From NCBI RefSeq assembly GCF_003049525.1, contig NZ_PYWL01000002.1, forward strand, positions 186,001 to 250,000: DNA of 64,000 nucleotides. The letters are read 5' to 3'. A model generated the notes under the pieces. It did not search any database. It had not been told where the DNA came from and worked only from the letters and a program-made list of their open reading frames with translations. The DNA comes from Lysinibacillus fusiformis. GTDB lineage: Bacteria > Bacillota > Bacilli > Bacillales_A > Planococcaceae. Both the position numbers and the translations under genes were made by a program. Below are positions 34,875 to 44,541 of the stretch, one piece after another. Each line of letters starts with the position of its first letter. Position 1 is the stretch's first letter.

Positions 34875-36294
34875 GATTAATGAACTTTTTACTAGTAAAA
34901 TCAACGTAATTAACGTAGGTATTGAACTTTTTAACAATGATATTTTAGCGCAAAATGCGAGTGCTACACACTTAGAATGGTCACCACCAGGTGGAGGGAA
35001 ACCAGAAATAATCTCGGCACTAAACAAAATCGATAAAACTGAATTGGCTGAAAAAATTGAAGCAGCAAACCGTCTTGCAGTCGAAAAAATTGTTAACTCT
35101 CAACCGGTTCTAATTGGTTTCGACCAAGCAATTAATGTAGTACCAGGCATGACGAAGAAAACAATTTTACACGCTGGCCCTCCAATTACATGGGAAAACA
35201 TGAATGGTCCAATGAAAGGTGCCGTTATGGGAGCTATCATTTTCGAAGGCTTGGCAAAGGATCTTGAGGAAGCGGCGGAAGTTGCAGCATCAGGAGAGAT
35301 TGTATTCTCACCATGTCATGAGCATAACGCTGTAGGATCTATGGCTGGTGTTACATCTGCCTCCATGTTTGTGCACATTGTTGAAAATAAAACATACGGT
35401 AATCGTGCATTTACAAACTTAAGTGAGCAAATGGCTAAAGTTTTACGTATGGGTGCAAACGATGACAGCGTTATTGATCGTTTAGTATGGATGCGCGATG
35501 TTTTAGGACCAATTTTACGTGACGCTATGAAGCTCAATAAAGAGGGGATCGACCTTCGTTTAATGCTCGCACAAGCACTTCATATGGGGGATGAGTGTCA
35601 TAACCGTAACAATGCAGGTACTGCTTTACTCATTCAAGCTTTAACACCTTATATTTTAGAAACAGATTACCCTGTTGAACAGAAACGTGAAGTATTTGAT
35701 TTTGTAGCAAGTAGTGAGTATTTCTCAGGTCCTACATGGATGGCTTGTTGTAAATGTGCATTAGATGCTGCACACGGTATTGAGCACAGTACGGTTGTGA
35801 CAACAATGGCACGTAACGGTGTAGAATTTGGTGTTCGTATTAGTGGGATGGCAGGTAACACATGGTTCACTGGCCCTGCACAACAGGTTATCGGACCAAT
35901 GTTTGCTGGTTATAAGCCAGAAGATTCAGGTCTAGACATTGGAGATAGTGCAATTACTGAAACATACGGTATCGGTGGTTTCGCTATGGCTACTGCACCA
36001 GCAATCGTTGCTTTAGTAGGTGGAACAGTGGATGAGGCAATTGGTTATTCACGCCAAATGAAAGAAATTACGACAACTGAAAACCAAAACATTACTATTC
36101 CATTATTAAACTTCATGGGAATTGCTACTGGTATTGATATCCGTAAAGTAATTCAAACTGGCATTCTTCCAATTATTAATACAGCGATCGCACACAAAGA
36201 CGCGGGTATTGGTATGATTGGTGCCGGTATTACTCACCCTCCAATGGAAGCTTTTGAGAAAGCATTAATCACAATTAGTGAGAAGTGGGCTTAA
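34867..36294 (+). CDS. allG: DUF1116 protein, AllG subunit of oxamate carbamoyltransferase
   Basis: A 475-residue protein of the DUF1116 (YlbE) family, recognised by LHAGPPITWENMNGPMKGAV near residue 100 and FSPCHEHNAVGSMAGVTSAS near residue 140. E. coli YlbE is AllG, the third subunit of oxamate carbamoyltransferase. It starts inside the end of the fdrA-like gene behind AAAGGAG, and the permease gene follows after 31 bases. Confidence 0.84.
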   Translation: MSKINELFTSKINVINVGIELFNNDILAQNASATHLEWSPPGGGKPEIISALNKIDKTELAEKIEAANRLAVEKIVNSQPVLIGFDQAINVVPGMTKKTILHAGPPITWENMNGPMKGAVMGAIIFEGLAKDLEEAAEVAASGEIVFSPCHEHNAVGSMAGVTSASMFVHIVENKTYGNRAFTNLSEQMAKVLRMGANDDSVIDRLVWMRDVLGPILRDAMKLNKEGIDLRLMLAQALHMGDECHNRNNAGTALLIQALTPYILETDYPVEQKREVFDFVASSEYFSGPTWMACCKCALDAAHGIEHSTVVTTMARNGVEFGVRISGMAGNTWFTGPAQQVIGPMFAGYKPEDSGLDIGDSAITETYGIGGFAMATAPAIVALVGGTVDEAIGYSRQMKEITTTENQNITIPLLNFMGIATGIDIRKVIQTGILPIINTAIAHKDAGIGMIGAGITHPPMEAFEKALITISEKWA

Positions 36295-36325
36295 GCCCGC
36301 TTCCTATAAGTAGGAGGAGCTTTAG

Positions 36326-37804
36326 ATGGAACATGCAAAAATTGAACAGTCCTATCAAGACTATAGAGCACTAGGCTATTCGGAAGAACTATTACCAAAG
36401 GGTCCTCAGGAAAGAGACTGGGGAATCACTAACTACATCACAGTTTGGATGGGTGCAGTTCACAATATTATGTCTTATATGACGGTTGCAGGATTTTTTA
36501 TCTTGGGATTATCTGTTAATCAAGTTTTCTTAGCCATCATGCTATCAGCAGTGATTGTTTCTGCAGGCTACGCCTTAAATGGATATTCTGCCTCTAAATA
36601 TGGTATACCATTTGCCATATTATTGAGAGATACATTCGGAGTAAAGGGTTCCATTATTCCAGCGTTATGTCGTGGATTAATTGCTGGGGTTGTTTTCTTT
36701 GGTACAACCACAGTAGTGGGGGCTCAATCTCTAAATGTTTTATTCACTAGATTTATTCCGAACTATATGTCTATTGGTGGGGACTTTACTCTTTTTGGCT
36801 TAGATGTTCCGACAATGATTTCTTATAGTATTTTATGGGTAGTTACAGTTTTACTATTTTTAGGCGGTATGAATATGCTCACTGTTTTTGGGAAATATTC
36901 TTCACCAATCGTTTATATTTTCATCATTGGCGCAGCGATTTGGGCAATCAATATTGCTGGTGGTATCGGTCCAATTTTAGAATACACACCGGCAACAAAA
37001 ATGGAAAGTCCGCTAGTATTTATTGCTTGTGTCAGCGCATTGGTATCCAATTGGGCTGGTCCAATTGTTAATATTGCAGATTTTACAAATAGAGCTAAGT
37101 CACCAAAAGCTATGGTCTATGGTTTATCTATTGGCATGATCGGTTCGTATCTACTATTTGCCATCACTTGTATTAGTTTAATAGCTGGGACAGAAATTGC
37201 ATTCGGACAACCAATTTTTAATATTGTCGATGCAATCGATAAAATCCAAAATCCATTTTCTGTTATTGTATTAATTTTAGCATTAAATGTTGGGGCAACT
37301 TCATTTGTCGTATTCGGTAATTTACTACCATCAGGATTACAAATGACAACGTTATTCCCTAAAGTATTTACAGTAAAAACAGCAGGAATTTTAACAGCCA
37401 TTGTTGGAACAATGATTTTGCCTTGGAAACTAGTATCTAGTACAGAAACTTTATTCTTCTTCTATAGTTTTATCGGCTCTATGTTTGGTCCAATTGCAGG
37501 CATTATGTTGTCTAGTTTTTATATCGAACGTAAACGTCGAATTGAGTTATCTACAATTTATGTGGAAGACGGTAACAATGGGGCTTATAAATCTGGCTAT
37601 AACATCGTAGCATGTGTCGTGCTATTGATTAGTTTTATGCTACCAATGTCAGGTGCTTTCCTTAAAGGTGTGCCTTTCCTAGTGAAGCTAAATGATTTCG
37701 CCTTCTTTAGCGGACTAATCGTATCGTTCATTTTATATACAGTGTTATATCGATTTAATAACCAAAAAATTCAAAATAATGTGGAAAATGAAGTAGGGGT
37801 GTAG
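36326..37804 (+). CDS. NCS1-family purine/allantoin-type permease
   Basis: A 492-residue membrane protein with about twelve segments. The N-terminal motif LPKGPQERDWGITNYITVWMG is typical of nucleobase-cation-symport-1 proteins such as allantoin permease PucI. It imports a purine-derived or hydantoin-like compound; which one is unknown. Its place between the carbamoyltransferase genes and carbamate kinase suggests it brings in the pathway's starting compound. Confidence 0.86.
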   Translation: MEHAKIEQSYQDYRALGYSEELLPKGPQERDWGITNYITVWMGAVHNIMSYMTVAGFFILGLSVNQVFLAIMLSAVIVSAGYALNGYSASKYGIPFAILLRDTFGVKGSIIPALCRGLIAGVVFFGTTTVVGAQSLNVLFTRFIPNYMSIGGDFTLFGLDVPTMISYSILWVVTVLLFLGGMNMLTVFGKYSSPIVYIFIIGAAIWAINIAGGIGPILEYTPATKMESPLVFIACVSALVSNWAGPIVNIADFTNRAKSPKAMVYGLSIGMIGSYLLFAITCISLIAGTEIAFGQPIFNIVDAIDKIQNPFSVIVLILALNVGATSFVVFGNLLPSGLQMTTLFPKVFTVKTAGILTAIVGTMILPWKLVSSTETLFFFYSFIGSMFGPIAGIMLSSFYIERKRRIELSTIYVEDGNNGAYKSGYNIVACVVLLISFMLPMSGAFLKGVPFLVKLNDFAFFSGLIVSFILYTVLYRFNNQKIQNNVENEVGV

Positions 37805-37806
37805 TT

Positions 37807-38757
37807 GTGAGTAAATTAGTAATTGTAGCAATCGGAGGCAACTCGTTAGTAAAAGATAGCGGTAGTGAATCTATTCATAGCCAGCAGGAAGCTGTTGCTC
37901 AAACTGTCGAACATATTGCAGATATGATTCAAGAAGGCTATAAAGTGGTTGTCACTCATGGCAATGGTCCTCAAGTAGGTTTTACGCTACAAAGAAGTGA
38001 AATTGCTAATGAAATATCTGGCATGCCAGCGGTACCTTTAGTGAACTGTGTTGCCGATACACAAGGCGGAATTGGCTATTTAATTCAACAAGCCCTAATC
38101 AATGAACTGGCGAAGCGTCAAATTAATAAAAAGGTAGTTAGTGTGATTACACAAGTGGAAATCAATGAAAATGATCCGAACTTTGTTAATCCTACTAAGC
38201 CAGTAGGTTCATTCTTTACGAAAGAGCAAGCGGACGCTATGTTAGTGGAACATCCAGATTGGAAAATGATAGAAGATTCAGGACGCGGTTATCGTCGTGT
38301 GGTGCCTTCACCACTACCAATTGATATTGTGGAAAAGGATGCAATCAAATCACTTATTGACAATGACTATGTAGTCATCGCGGTAGGCGGAGGCGGTATC
38401 CCAGTGATTAGAAAAGAAAACAATATCTACGAAGGTGTAGATGCTGTTATTGACAAAGACTTTGCAACAAGTCTGTTAGCAGCTCAAGTAAATGCGGATT
38501 CATTAATTATTACAACAGGCGTTCCACGAGTATTCATTAACTTTGGGAAGCCAGAACAACAAGCACTTGAAGAAATTACAATTGAAGAAACAAAGAAACA
38601 TGTTTTAGACAATCAATTCCCACCAGGAAGTATGCTACCAAAAATCGAAGCAAGTTTGAGCTTCTTAGAAAATGGTGGTCACCGAGTTATTATTACAAAT
38701 CCTGAGAGTCTAAAAGAGGCAATCAATAATCAGGCGGGTACTCATATTATAAATTAA
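37807..38757 (+). CDS. arcC: Carbamate kinase
   Basis: A 316-residue enzyme of the amino acid kinase family, usual length. VIVAIGGNSLVKD at the start, VVTHGNGPQVG, and VIAVGGGGIPV are the family's substrate-binding loops. It transfers the phosphate of carbamoyl phosphate to ADP. Starts with GTG. In this operon it would use carbamoyl phosphate released by the AllFGH carbamoyltransferase, like E. coli YbcF (AllK), rather than by ornithine carbamoyltransferase. Confidence 0.94.
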   Translation: MSKLVIVAIGGNSLVKDSGSESIHSQQEAVAQTVEHIADMIQEGYKVVVTHGNGPQVGFTLQRSEIANEISGMPAVPLVNCVADTQGGIGYLIQQALINELAKRQINKKVVSVITQVEINENDPNFVNPTKPVGSFFTKEQADAMLVEHPDWKMIEDSGRGYRRVVPSPLPIDIVEKDAIKSLIDNDYVVIAVGGGGIPVIRKENNIYEGVDAVIDKDFATSLLAAQVNADSLIITTGVPRVFINFGKPEQQALEEITIEETKKHVLDNQFPPGSMLPKIEASLSFLENGGHRVIITNPESLKEAINNQAGTHIIN

Positions 38758-38775
38758 CATAGGGGGAATCACGGT

Positions 38776-39234
38776 ATGGATTATATTCAATTAGCAGTTG
38801 ACAAAACTAAAGACGGTATCGATCAAAATATTGGTGGACCTTTTGGTGCAACGATTGTAAGAGGTGATGAAATCATCGCTGTTGTCGGAAATACGATGAT
38901 GCGTGATACAGACATAACTGCACATGCAGAAATAGTAGCTATTCGCGAAGCTTCTAAAAAGCTTGGCACAATGGATTTATCCGATTGTGTCATCTACGCA
39001 ACATGTGAACCATGTCCGATGTGTGTTTCAGCAATCATTTGGTCAGGAATTAAAGAAGTGCATTATTGCAATACAGCAGAAGATGCTCATGTACATGGCT
39101 TCTCTGATATGCATATACGTGATTACTTAACTGGAAAAGATAAAAGTGTGCTAAACATGCATAAAATGGAGACGCCAGAAGAATGTGATGCACTATTCCA
39201 TCATTTCAATAACAAAATGGCTAATAGCAAATAA
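38776..39234 (+). CDS. guaD: Guanine deaminase-like nucleobase deaminase
   Basis: A 152-residue cytidine-deaminase-fold enzyme. The zinc ligands are in HAEIVAIREA and TCEPCPMCVSA; ending and length match B. subtilis GuaD (156 residues), which makes xanthine and ammonia from guanine. The pairing with a purine-type permease and PucR-type regulator supports purine salvage/catabolism. Last gene of the operon before a terminator. Confidence 0.88.
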   Translation: MDYIQLAVDKTKDGIDQNIGGPFGATIVRGDEIIAVVGNTMMRDTDITAHAEIVAIREASKKLGTMDLSDCVIYATCEPCPMCVSAIIWSGIKEVHYCNTAEDAHVHGFSDMHIRDYLTGKDKSVLNMHKMETPEECDALFHHFNNKMANSK

Positions 39235-39257
39235 TAGCCTATGATCAAGATTAGAGT

Positions 39258-39286
39258 AGGGATCTCGTTTTCGAGAATCCCTTTTC
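39258..39286 (+). terminator. Terminator after guaD
   Basis: AGGGATCTCG pairs with CGAGAATCCCT with one bulge, followed by TTTTC. Confidence 0.75.
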
Positions 39287-39397
39287 TACTTTTCATCCAA
39301 TAAGCATGAAATAATTGGTACAATTAAAATAGATACAGGGCAAAAGCAAATTTGGTTTGATTTTCATCTTCGTAATTCTTAAGAAGGAGTTGTTTAC

Positions 39398-40633
39398 ATG
39401 GTTGGCAAAGAACGTTATCAACAATTACTAAATAAAATGAATCAATATAATTCAGGTGAGAAAGGAATTACGAGAGTTGCTTATACAAATGAAGAGCAGG
39501 CTTGTTTACATGCCTTCATTCGTTTATGTAAAGATGAACATCTTCAAATTCATATTGACCCATGTGGAAATCTTATTGCTCGAAGAGAAGGTAAAGTACC
39601 AGGATTACAGCCTGTAGTCATGGGCTCTCATTTAGACACAGTTTATCAAGGTGGAAAGTATGATGGAGTTGTTGGCGTAACGGCAGCCCTAGAAGTAATC
39701 AAACGATTAAATGAGAAGTCAATCGTGACCAAGCATCCAATTGAAATTATTGCATTTGCCTGTGAGGAGTCTTCTCGTTTTGGTGTATCAACGGTCGGCA
39801 GTAAAGCAATGGCAGGGCTTATAGATAAAGAAAAATATCGTCATCTCGTAGATCGCGATGGCATTTCCATGGAACAGGCTTTTGCCCACTGTGGGCTAGA
39901 TTTTAGTAGTGTGGATCAGGCAAATAGAGCAGGGGAAGGTTTCCATGCCTTTTTTGAGTTACATATTGAGCAAGGTCCAATGCTAATTAGCTATGAGAAA
40001 AAAATTGGAATTGTTACGGGGGTGGCGGCACCAGTCCGTTTATTAATGACATTAAACGGGAAAGCCTCCCATTCAGGTACAACACCGATGAATATGAGGA
40101 AGGACGCACTTTTAGGGGCATCAGAATTGGCATTAGAATTGGAGAAAGCAGCGATAGCCGAGCAAGAGTTTGGAACAGTGGCAACAGTAGGTATTTTAGA
40201 CGTTGTTGCAGGATCCATGAACGTTGTCCCAGGACAGGTGGAGCTTACAGTCGACATTCGTTCCTCCTCAGTACAATCAAGGGATCGAGTTCTTCAGCAA
40301 TTCTATACTGCCATCGCAAATGTCCAACAAAAGCGACTGCTTGCTATTGACTATAAAGTCATTAGCTCGGAGGAGCCTGTCCTACTTTCACATAGTCTAA
40401 TGAAAGGGTTGGAAAGTATTTGTATAGATAAAAATCTCTCCTATCAATATATGCAAAGTGGTGCGGGACACGATTCAATGAACATGATTAGACTCGGACC
40501 AGTTGGCCTTATTTTTATCCCATCAGTGGACGGCTTAAGTCACCATCCTGATGAACATACAGACCTTGAAGATATTTTATTAGGCATAGAAGTTTTAGAA
40601 GAAGCGGTTTTAAGATCCGCTATAATTATCTAG
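39398..40633 (+). CDS. M20-family Zn-dependent amidohydrolase (allantoate amidohydrolase-like)
   Basis: A 411-residue enzyme of the allantoate amidohydrolase / N-carbamoyl-amino acid hydrolase group. Metal-binding motifs: MGSHLDTVYQGGKYDGVVGV near residue 85, CEESSRFGVSTVGSKAM near 130, and HIEQGP near 195; the dimerisation domain motif NGKASHSGTTPMNMRKDAL is present. It would release ammonia from allantoate or ureidoglycolate, which fits the neighbouring operon. Starts behind AAGAAGGAG and is separated from guaD by a terminator, so it has its own transcript or reads through. Confidence 0.86.
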   Translation: MVGKERYQQLLNKMNQYNSGEKGITRVAYTNEEQACLHAFIRLCKDEHLQIHIDPCGNLIARREGKVPGLQPVVMGSHLDTVYQGGKYDGVVGVTAALEVIKRLNEKSIVTKHPIEIIAFACEESSRFGVSTVGSKAMAGLIDKEKYRHLVDRDGISMEQAFAHCGLDFSSVDQANRAGEGFHAFFELHIEQGPMLISYEKKIGIVTGVAAPVRLLMTLNGKASHSGTTPMNMRKDALLGASELALELEKAAIAEQEFGTVATVGILDVVAGSMNVVPGQVELTVDIRSSSVQSRDRVLQQFYTAIANVQQKRLLAIDYKVISSEEPVLLSHSLMKGLESICIDKNLSYQYMQSGAGHDSMNMIRLGPVGLIFIPSVDGLSHHPDEHTDLEDILLGIEVLEEAVLRSAIII

Positions 40634-40831
40634 CATGATGCGTGATAGACAATAGCGGGAGCATGGTTTGTCGTTCAGGCATGTAATACCTATTTAATTT
40701 CCTAAGCTGATGCGTATGCGGTGACAGCTAATCGTCAGTAGAAACTCGGGTAAAAGAACGAATACTAAAGCGACACACCTTAAAATGACTGGACAAGATT
40801 CTAGGAATGAAGGAAATGAGGTCATTCGAAG
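40634..40831. other. Short spacer without a gene
   Basis: About 200 bases between the amidohydrolase stop and the shared terminator. No ORF with a ribosome binding site and no known RNA motif seen. Confidence 0.4.
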
Positions 40832-40864
40832 AAAGACGACTTTTAATTATGTAGTCGTCTTTTT
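40832..40864. terminator. Bidirectional terminator between convergent genes
   Basis: AAAGACGACT and AGTCGTCTTT form the stem, with A and T flanks. Confidence 0.8.
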
Positions 40865-40873
40865 CGTATGAAT

Positions 40874-42046
40874 TTAATGGGTAGCATGGGGCTTCTGATT
40901 ACCAATTTTTAATTGGATCATGATCATGACGATTACGATTATCATCATGCCTATAATGGCAGCTGTAAAGTTCCCTGTGTAATCTCTTACAAGGCCCACA
41001 AATAGGGGGCCAAGAGCAGCAAATACGAAGCCGACAGATTGGGTCATAGCCGCTAAGAAACTAGCTTCTTGGATATCTTCGGCTTCATCTATTGGTAAAG
41101 TTAATCCTAATGAGAATAAGCCACCTGCCCCAATGCCAATAAGGACACTGCTTAGCCAAGGGTTAATGGAAAATAGCAGCATTGATAAACCGATTAATTC
41201 AAGTAATGAACAAGCTACTAGCCAAACAGCTCGATGCTGGAAGCGGTTATTTAAAATAGGGACTAAAAACGTTGCAGGCATTTGGGCAACCGTTAATAGG
41301 GTGAGCATCATTCCGGCATCATGTTTGCTATAGCCCATTTGCTCAGCTATTGGTGGTAACCAGGCCATAATCGTATAAAACATGAAGGCCATTAAACCAA
41401 AAAAACCTGTTAATAGCCAAGCTTTTTCACTTGTTAAAATTTGCTTGATAGAGATGGTATTTTTATTACCTGTAGTACTTGTCGAGTGTGTTTTCCGCTC
41501 GATAGGCTTCCACCAAAAAAACAAAGCGATGATCGCAAGTAAAGCCCAGGAAGCTGCAGAGATTTGCCAAGAATGAAAAATGGTGCTTAATGGGATGGAT
41601 AGACCTGAACCTAAGGCAGCCCCTACAACTAAAGCGAGTGAATAAATACCGACGATACGAGAAGGGTTTGCAAACTTTGCTTTAATAAAACCTGATAGTA
41701 ATGGACCAACAATGGCAATACCAATACCCGCAAATAGGGCTGTAACGTGCATGACCCAGGCAGAGTAAGCAAAGTACCTTGAAGTGGTTGCAAGCCCAAT
41801 TAATATGAGGGAATAGGCAATCGCTCGTTCAATACTCCAACGATTAGCGAGCTTGAGCGCGATCGGTGCAAATAACCCCATACATAAGACAGCTAATGAC
41901 GTTAATAAACTAGCGCTTGCCGCACTCATATGCAATGATTCTCGGATAGTTCCTAACAAAGGTGAAACGGAAGTAATGACAGGTCTTAAATTTAAAGAAG
42001 CCAAAATAATGGCCATGATAGGTAAAATCGTTTGCTTCATTTTCAT
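40874..42046 (-). CDS. MFS transporter of the CynX/NimT group
   Basis: A 390-residue protein with about twelve membrane segments. The start (ILASLNLRPVITSVSPLL) and GAALGSGLSIPLS are typical of CynX/NimT/YycB-like members that handle cyanate, nitroimidazoles or unknown anions. Divergent from a LysR gene; such pairs usually share a regulatory region, so the LysR protein probably controls it. Confidence 0.85.
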   Translation of the reverse strand: MKMKQTILPIMAIILASLNLRPVITSVSPLLGTIRESLHMSAASASLLTSLAVLCMGLFAPIALKLANRWSIERAIAYSLILIGLATTSRYFAYSAWVMHVTALFAGIGIAIVGPLLSGFIKAKFANPSRIVGIYSLALVVGAALGSGLSIPLSTIFHSWQISAASWALLAIIALFFWWKPIERKTHSTSTTGNKNTISIKQILTSEKAWLLTGFFGLMAFMFYTIMAWLPPIAEQMGYSKHDAGMMLTLLTVAQMPATFLVPILNNRFQHRAVWLVACSLLELIGLSMLLFSINPWLSSVLIGIGAGGLFSLGLTLPIDEAEDIQEASFLAAMTQSVGFVFAALGPLFVGLVRDYTGNFTAAIIGMMIIVIVMIMIQLKIGNQKPHATH

Positions 42047-42173
42047 GCTATATCAACTCCGTAAGTTTGAATAAATAAATCCTAAGTTGAAGTCTATAAC
42101 AACATAAATGATTGGACAATACTATTATTACTATTACAATGATAGATACAAACTATGATTGGTTGTGATTCAT

Positions 42174-43052
42174 ATGGAAATACGTCATCTACACTATTTT
42201 ATGGCAGTCTGTGAGGAGCTACATTTTACAAAAGCGGCTGAAAAGCTAGGTATTTCTCAACCAACGTTAAGCCAGCAAATACGGGTGCTTGAGGATGAGC
42301 TAGGAATGCCGTTATTTGATCGTATTGGCAAAAAAATAGTGGTGACGGAGGCTGGTGCCTTATTGTTTACCTATGCTACTGCAATGCTTAATACACTACA
42401 AAATGTCAAAGGTGCTATTAAAGATTTACAAGAGGTTCAAGGTGGTCAAATACGTGTTGGTATTATGCCATCTGATTTAGACTATCGAATTACACAACTT
42501 GTCATTGATTTTCATCAAAAATTCCCTAGGGTAAAGCTTACAATCCTTGCTTCTATCGATATTATGAGGCAAGTTCTTGAAAATGAAGTGGATATAGGTA
42601 TTGGGACGAATGTTGAGCCCCATGATCGTTTAGTCATTATTCCTTTACGAAAGGAGGAGTACGTTGTAACGGTTTCAAAGGAGCATCCATGGGCGCATCG
42701 AGAAGCGGTCACTATTGCTGAATTAAAAGACCTTCCATTGGTCATGTATCCTGAAGGCTTTTTAGGAAGAGAAATAGTCGAAGAGACAGTGAAAAAGCAT
42801 GGTTTCCAGCTCCATACTATTCTTGAAACAAGCTCTGTTACGTCAATTATGAATCTAGTACGCGCAAATATAGGAGCTACGGTGCAGCCCTATCCATTAA
42901 TTCAGCAAATGAATGATTCAGATTTACGTATCATTCGTCTAACAGACGCTATTCCTAGTCGAAGTTTGTCAATTATTTACCGAGTGGATCGCTATGTAAG
43001 TCACGCCACCACAGCTTTTATAGAACAAATAAAAGCATATTTAAAAGAATAA
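42174..43052 (+). CDS. LysR family transcriptional regulator
   Basis: A 292-residue regulator. N-terminal winged helix MEIRHLHYFMAVCEELHFTK ... GISQPTLSQQIRVLEDELG, then the effector domain with GGQIRVGIMPSDLDYRI and VDIGIGTNVEPHDRLVI. The canonical MEIRHL start is the ATG at 42174; the frame is open five codons upstream from a TTG. It resembles CynR-type regulators, in agreement with the divergent CynX/NimT gene. Confidence 0.9.
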   Translation: MEIRHLHYFMAVCEELHFTKAAEKLGISQPTLSQQIRVLEDELGMPLFDRIGKKIVVTEAGALLFTYATAMLNTLQNVKGAIKDLQEVQGGQIRVGIMPSDLDYRITQLVIDFHQKFPRVKLTILASIDIMRQVLENEVDIGIGTNVEPHDRLVIIPLRKEEYVVTVSKEHPWAHREAVTIAELKDLPLVMYPEGFLGREIVEETVKKHGFQLHTILETSSVTSIMNLVRANIGATVQPYPLIQQMNDSDLRIIRLTDAIPSRSLSIIYRVDRYVSHATTAFIEQIKAYLKE

Positions 43053-43118
43053 GGATTTTGAAAACTTCCTAAAAATATAAGTTCCTTTTTTGGGGGAGTT
43101 CCCATATACTAATTATAA

Positions 43119-43133
43119 ACCGACAGACGGTCT
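43119..43133. promoter_or_regulatory. TetR-type operator, distal copy
   Basis: ACCGACAGACGGTCT is an imperfect version of the proximal 15-bp dyad. It follows an AT-rich -10-like TATAAA region. Two copies 75 bases apart precede the MFS gene. Confidence 0.6.
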
Positions 43134-43207
43134 AAAGAGTGTGGTATAAGTTTTAGTCACAACGAACATCCAAACTTATTGCTACACTTTTTTTATACAA
43201 AAATAAT

Positions 43208-43222
43208 GACCGACAGTCGGTC
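43208..43222. promoter_or_regulatory. TetR-type operator, proximal copy
   Basis: GACCGAC, A, GTCGGTC is a perfect 15-bp dyad 20 bases before the MFS start codon, between its promoter region and ribosome binding site. The GACCGAC-type half-site is common for TetR-family repressors of efflux genes. No tetR gene is within reach in this window. Confidence 0.7.
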
Positions 43223-43242
43223 TATTAAAGGGGAGACAGTAC

Positions 43243-44490
43243 ATGGACACATTCGTAAAGGAAAAAGGATTTTCGAAAGATTTTAAAATTCTTGTATTTG
43301 GTCAGATTATTTCTATTTTAGGTTCTGCCTTATTAAGGTTTGCGCTATCACTTTTTGTTTTAGATATGACGGGCAGGGCCGATCTTTTTGCCGTGCTATT
43401 TGCCATTTCAAGCATACCTATTCTTCTTACGCCATTCGGTGGTGCCCTTGCCGATCGTTTTAATCGACGGCATTTAATGGTGTTATTTGATGTTATTAAT
43501 AGTGTCGTTGTCTTGATATTCTATCTCACATTATGGACTGAATATCATTCAGTGTTAGGGATAGGCGTAGTTATGGTGCTCCTGTCCATCATTAGCGCTA
43601 TGTATTCACCTGCAGTCATGGCTAGTATTCCGTTATTAGTAAGAGAACAGCATCTTGAGCAGGCAAATGGAATCGTGAATGGGGTGCAGGCTTTGGCTGG
43701 TGTTGCTGCACCAGTACTAGGTGGAATTCTTTATGGGTTACTAGGCATCAAAATTCTGGTCCTTGTAAGTGGTCTATTATTTTTCGTTACAGCCATCGTA
43801 GAAATGTATATGACTATTCCATTTGTAAAACGAGATGATGATGGACAATTAGTTATGACGTTATTCAAGGATATAAAAGAAGGATTTACATATGTTGTGA
43901 AGCAATCCTTTATTTTAAAATGTACGGTACTGGCCGCCTTATTAAATTTATTATTTACGCCGCTCTTTATCGTAGGAGTACCGATCGTCCTTCGTGTCAC
44001 GTTAGAAGTAAGTGATTCGTTGTACGGAATAGGGATGGGCATTATTGATTTTGCAACCATACTTGGTGCATTATCGATGGGCTATTTCGCAAAAAAGCTC
44101 CAAATTAACAGGCTATATATTTGGGTATTGGTGACTGCTTTTTTGGTGATTCCTATGGCCATTGCTGTCATTCAGCCCATGCTTCAAATAGGCTATTATG
44201 CTTCATACTTATTATTTACCGGTTGTGCGCTTGTGATGGCGATGATGATGACGATCATTTCAATCTACGTAATGACACTTGTGCAAAAGGAAACACCCAA
44301 TGAAAATTTAGGGAAAGTCATGGCGATCATGATGGCTGTTTCACAATGCATGGCACCTCTTGGGCAAATGGGCTATGGACTGTTGTTCGAGATCTTTCGT
44401 GCCAACCTCTTTATACCGATTTTAATGATTTGTGTTATGATGCTGCTTTTGGCGCTACTCACGCATAGATTATGGCGTATACATGCTTGA
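43243..44490 (+). CDS. MFS efflux-type transporter
   Basis: A 415-residue protein with about twelve membrane segments. The loop motif GGALADRFNRRHLMV between segments 2 and 3 and the LEQANGIVNGVQALAGVAAPVLGG stretch are typical of the macrolide-efflux/enterobactin-exporter group of MFS. Substrate unknown. Two TetR-like operators precede it, so it is probably induced by its own substrate through a repressor encoded elsewhere. Confidence 0.87.
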   Translation: MDTFVKEKGFSKDFKILVFGQIISILGSALLRFALSLFVLDMTGRADLFAVLFAISSIPILLTPFGGALADRFNRRHLMVLFDVINSVVVLIFYLTLWTEYHSVLGIGVVMVLLSIISAMYSPAVMASIPLLVREQHLEQANGIVNGVQALAGVAAPVLGGILYGLLGIKILVLVSGLLFFVTAIVEMYMTIPFVKRDDDGQLVMTLFKDIKEGFTYVVKQSFILKCTVLAALLNLLFTPLFIVGVPIVLRVTLEVSDSLYGIGMGIIDFATILGALSMGYFAKKLQINRLYIWVLVTAFLVIPMAIAVIQPMLQIGYYASYLLFTGCALVMAMMMTIISIYVMTLVQKETPNENLGKVMAIMMAVSQCMAPLGQMGYGLLFEIFRANLFIPILMICVMMLLLALLTHRLWRIHA

Positions 44491-44531
44491 ACACAAAAAA
44501 ACTACCACTTAAACGGTAGTTTTCTTTGTGT
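44491..44531. terminator. Bidirectional terminator between the MFS and laccase genes
   Basis: ACACAAA plus AAAACTACC pairs with GGTAGTTTT plus CTTTGTGT with one bulge; both flanks serve as T tracts. Confidence 0.8.
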
Positions 44532-44541
44532 GATTGGCTTG

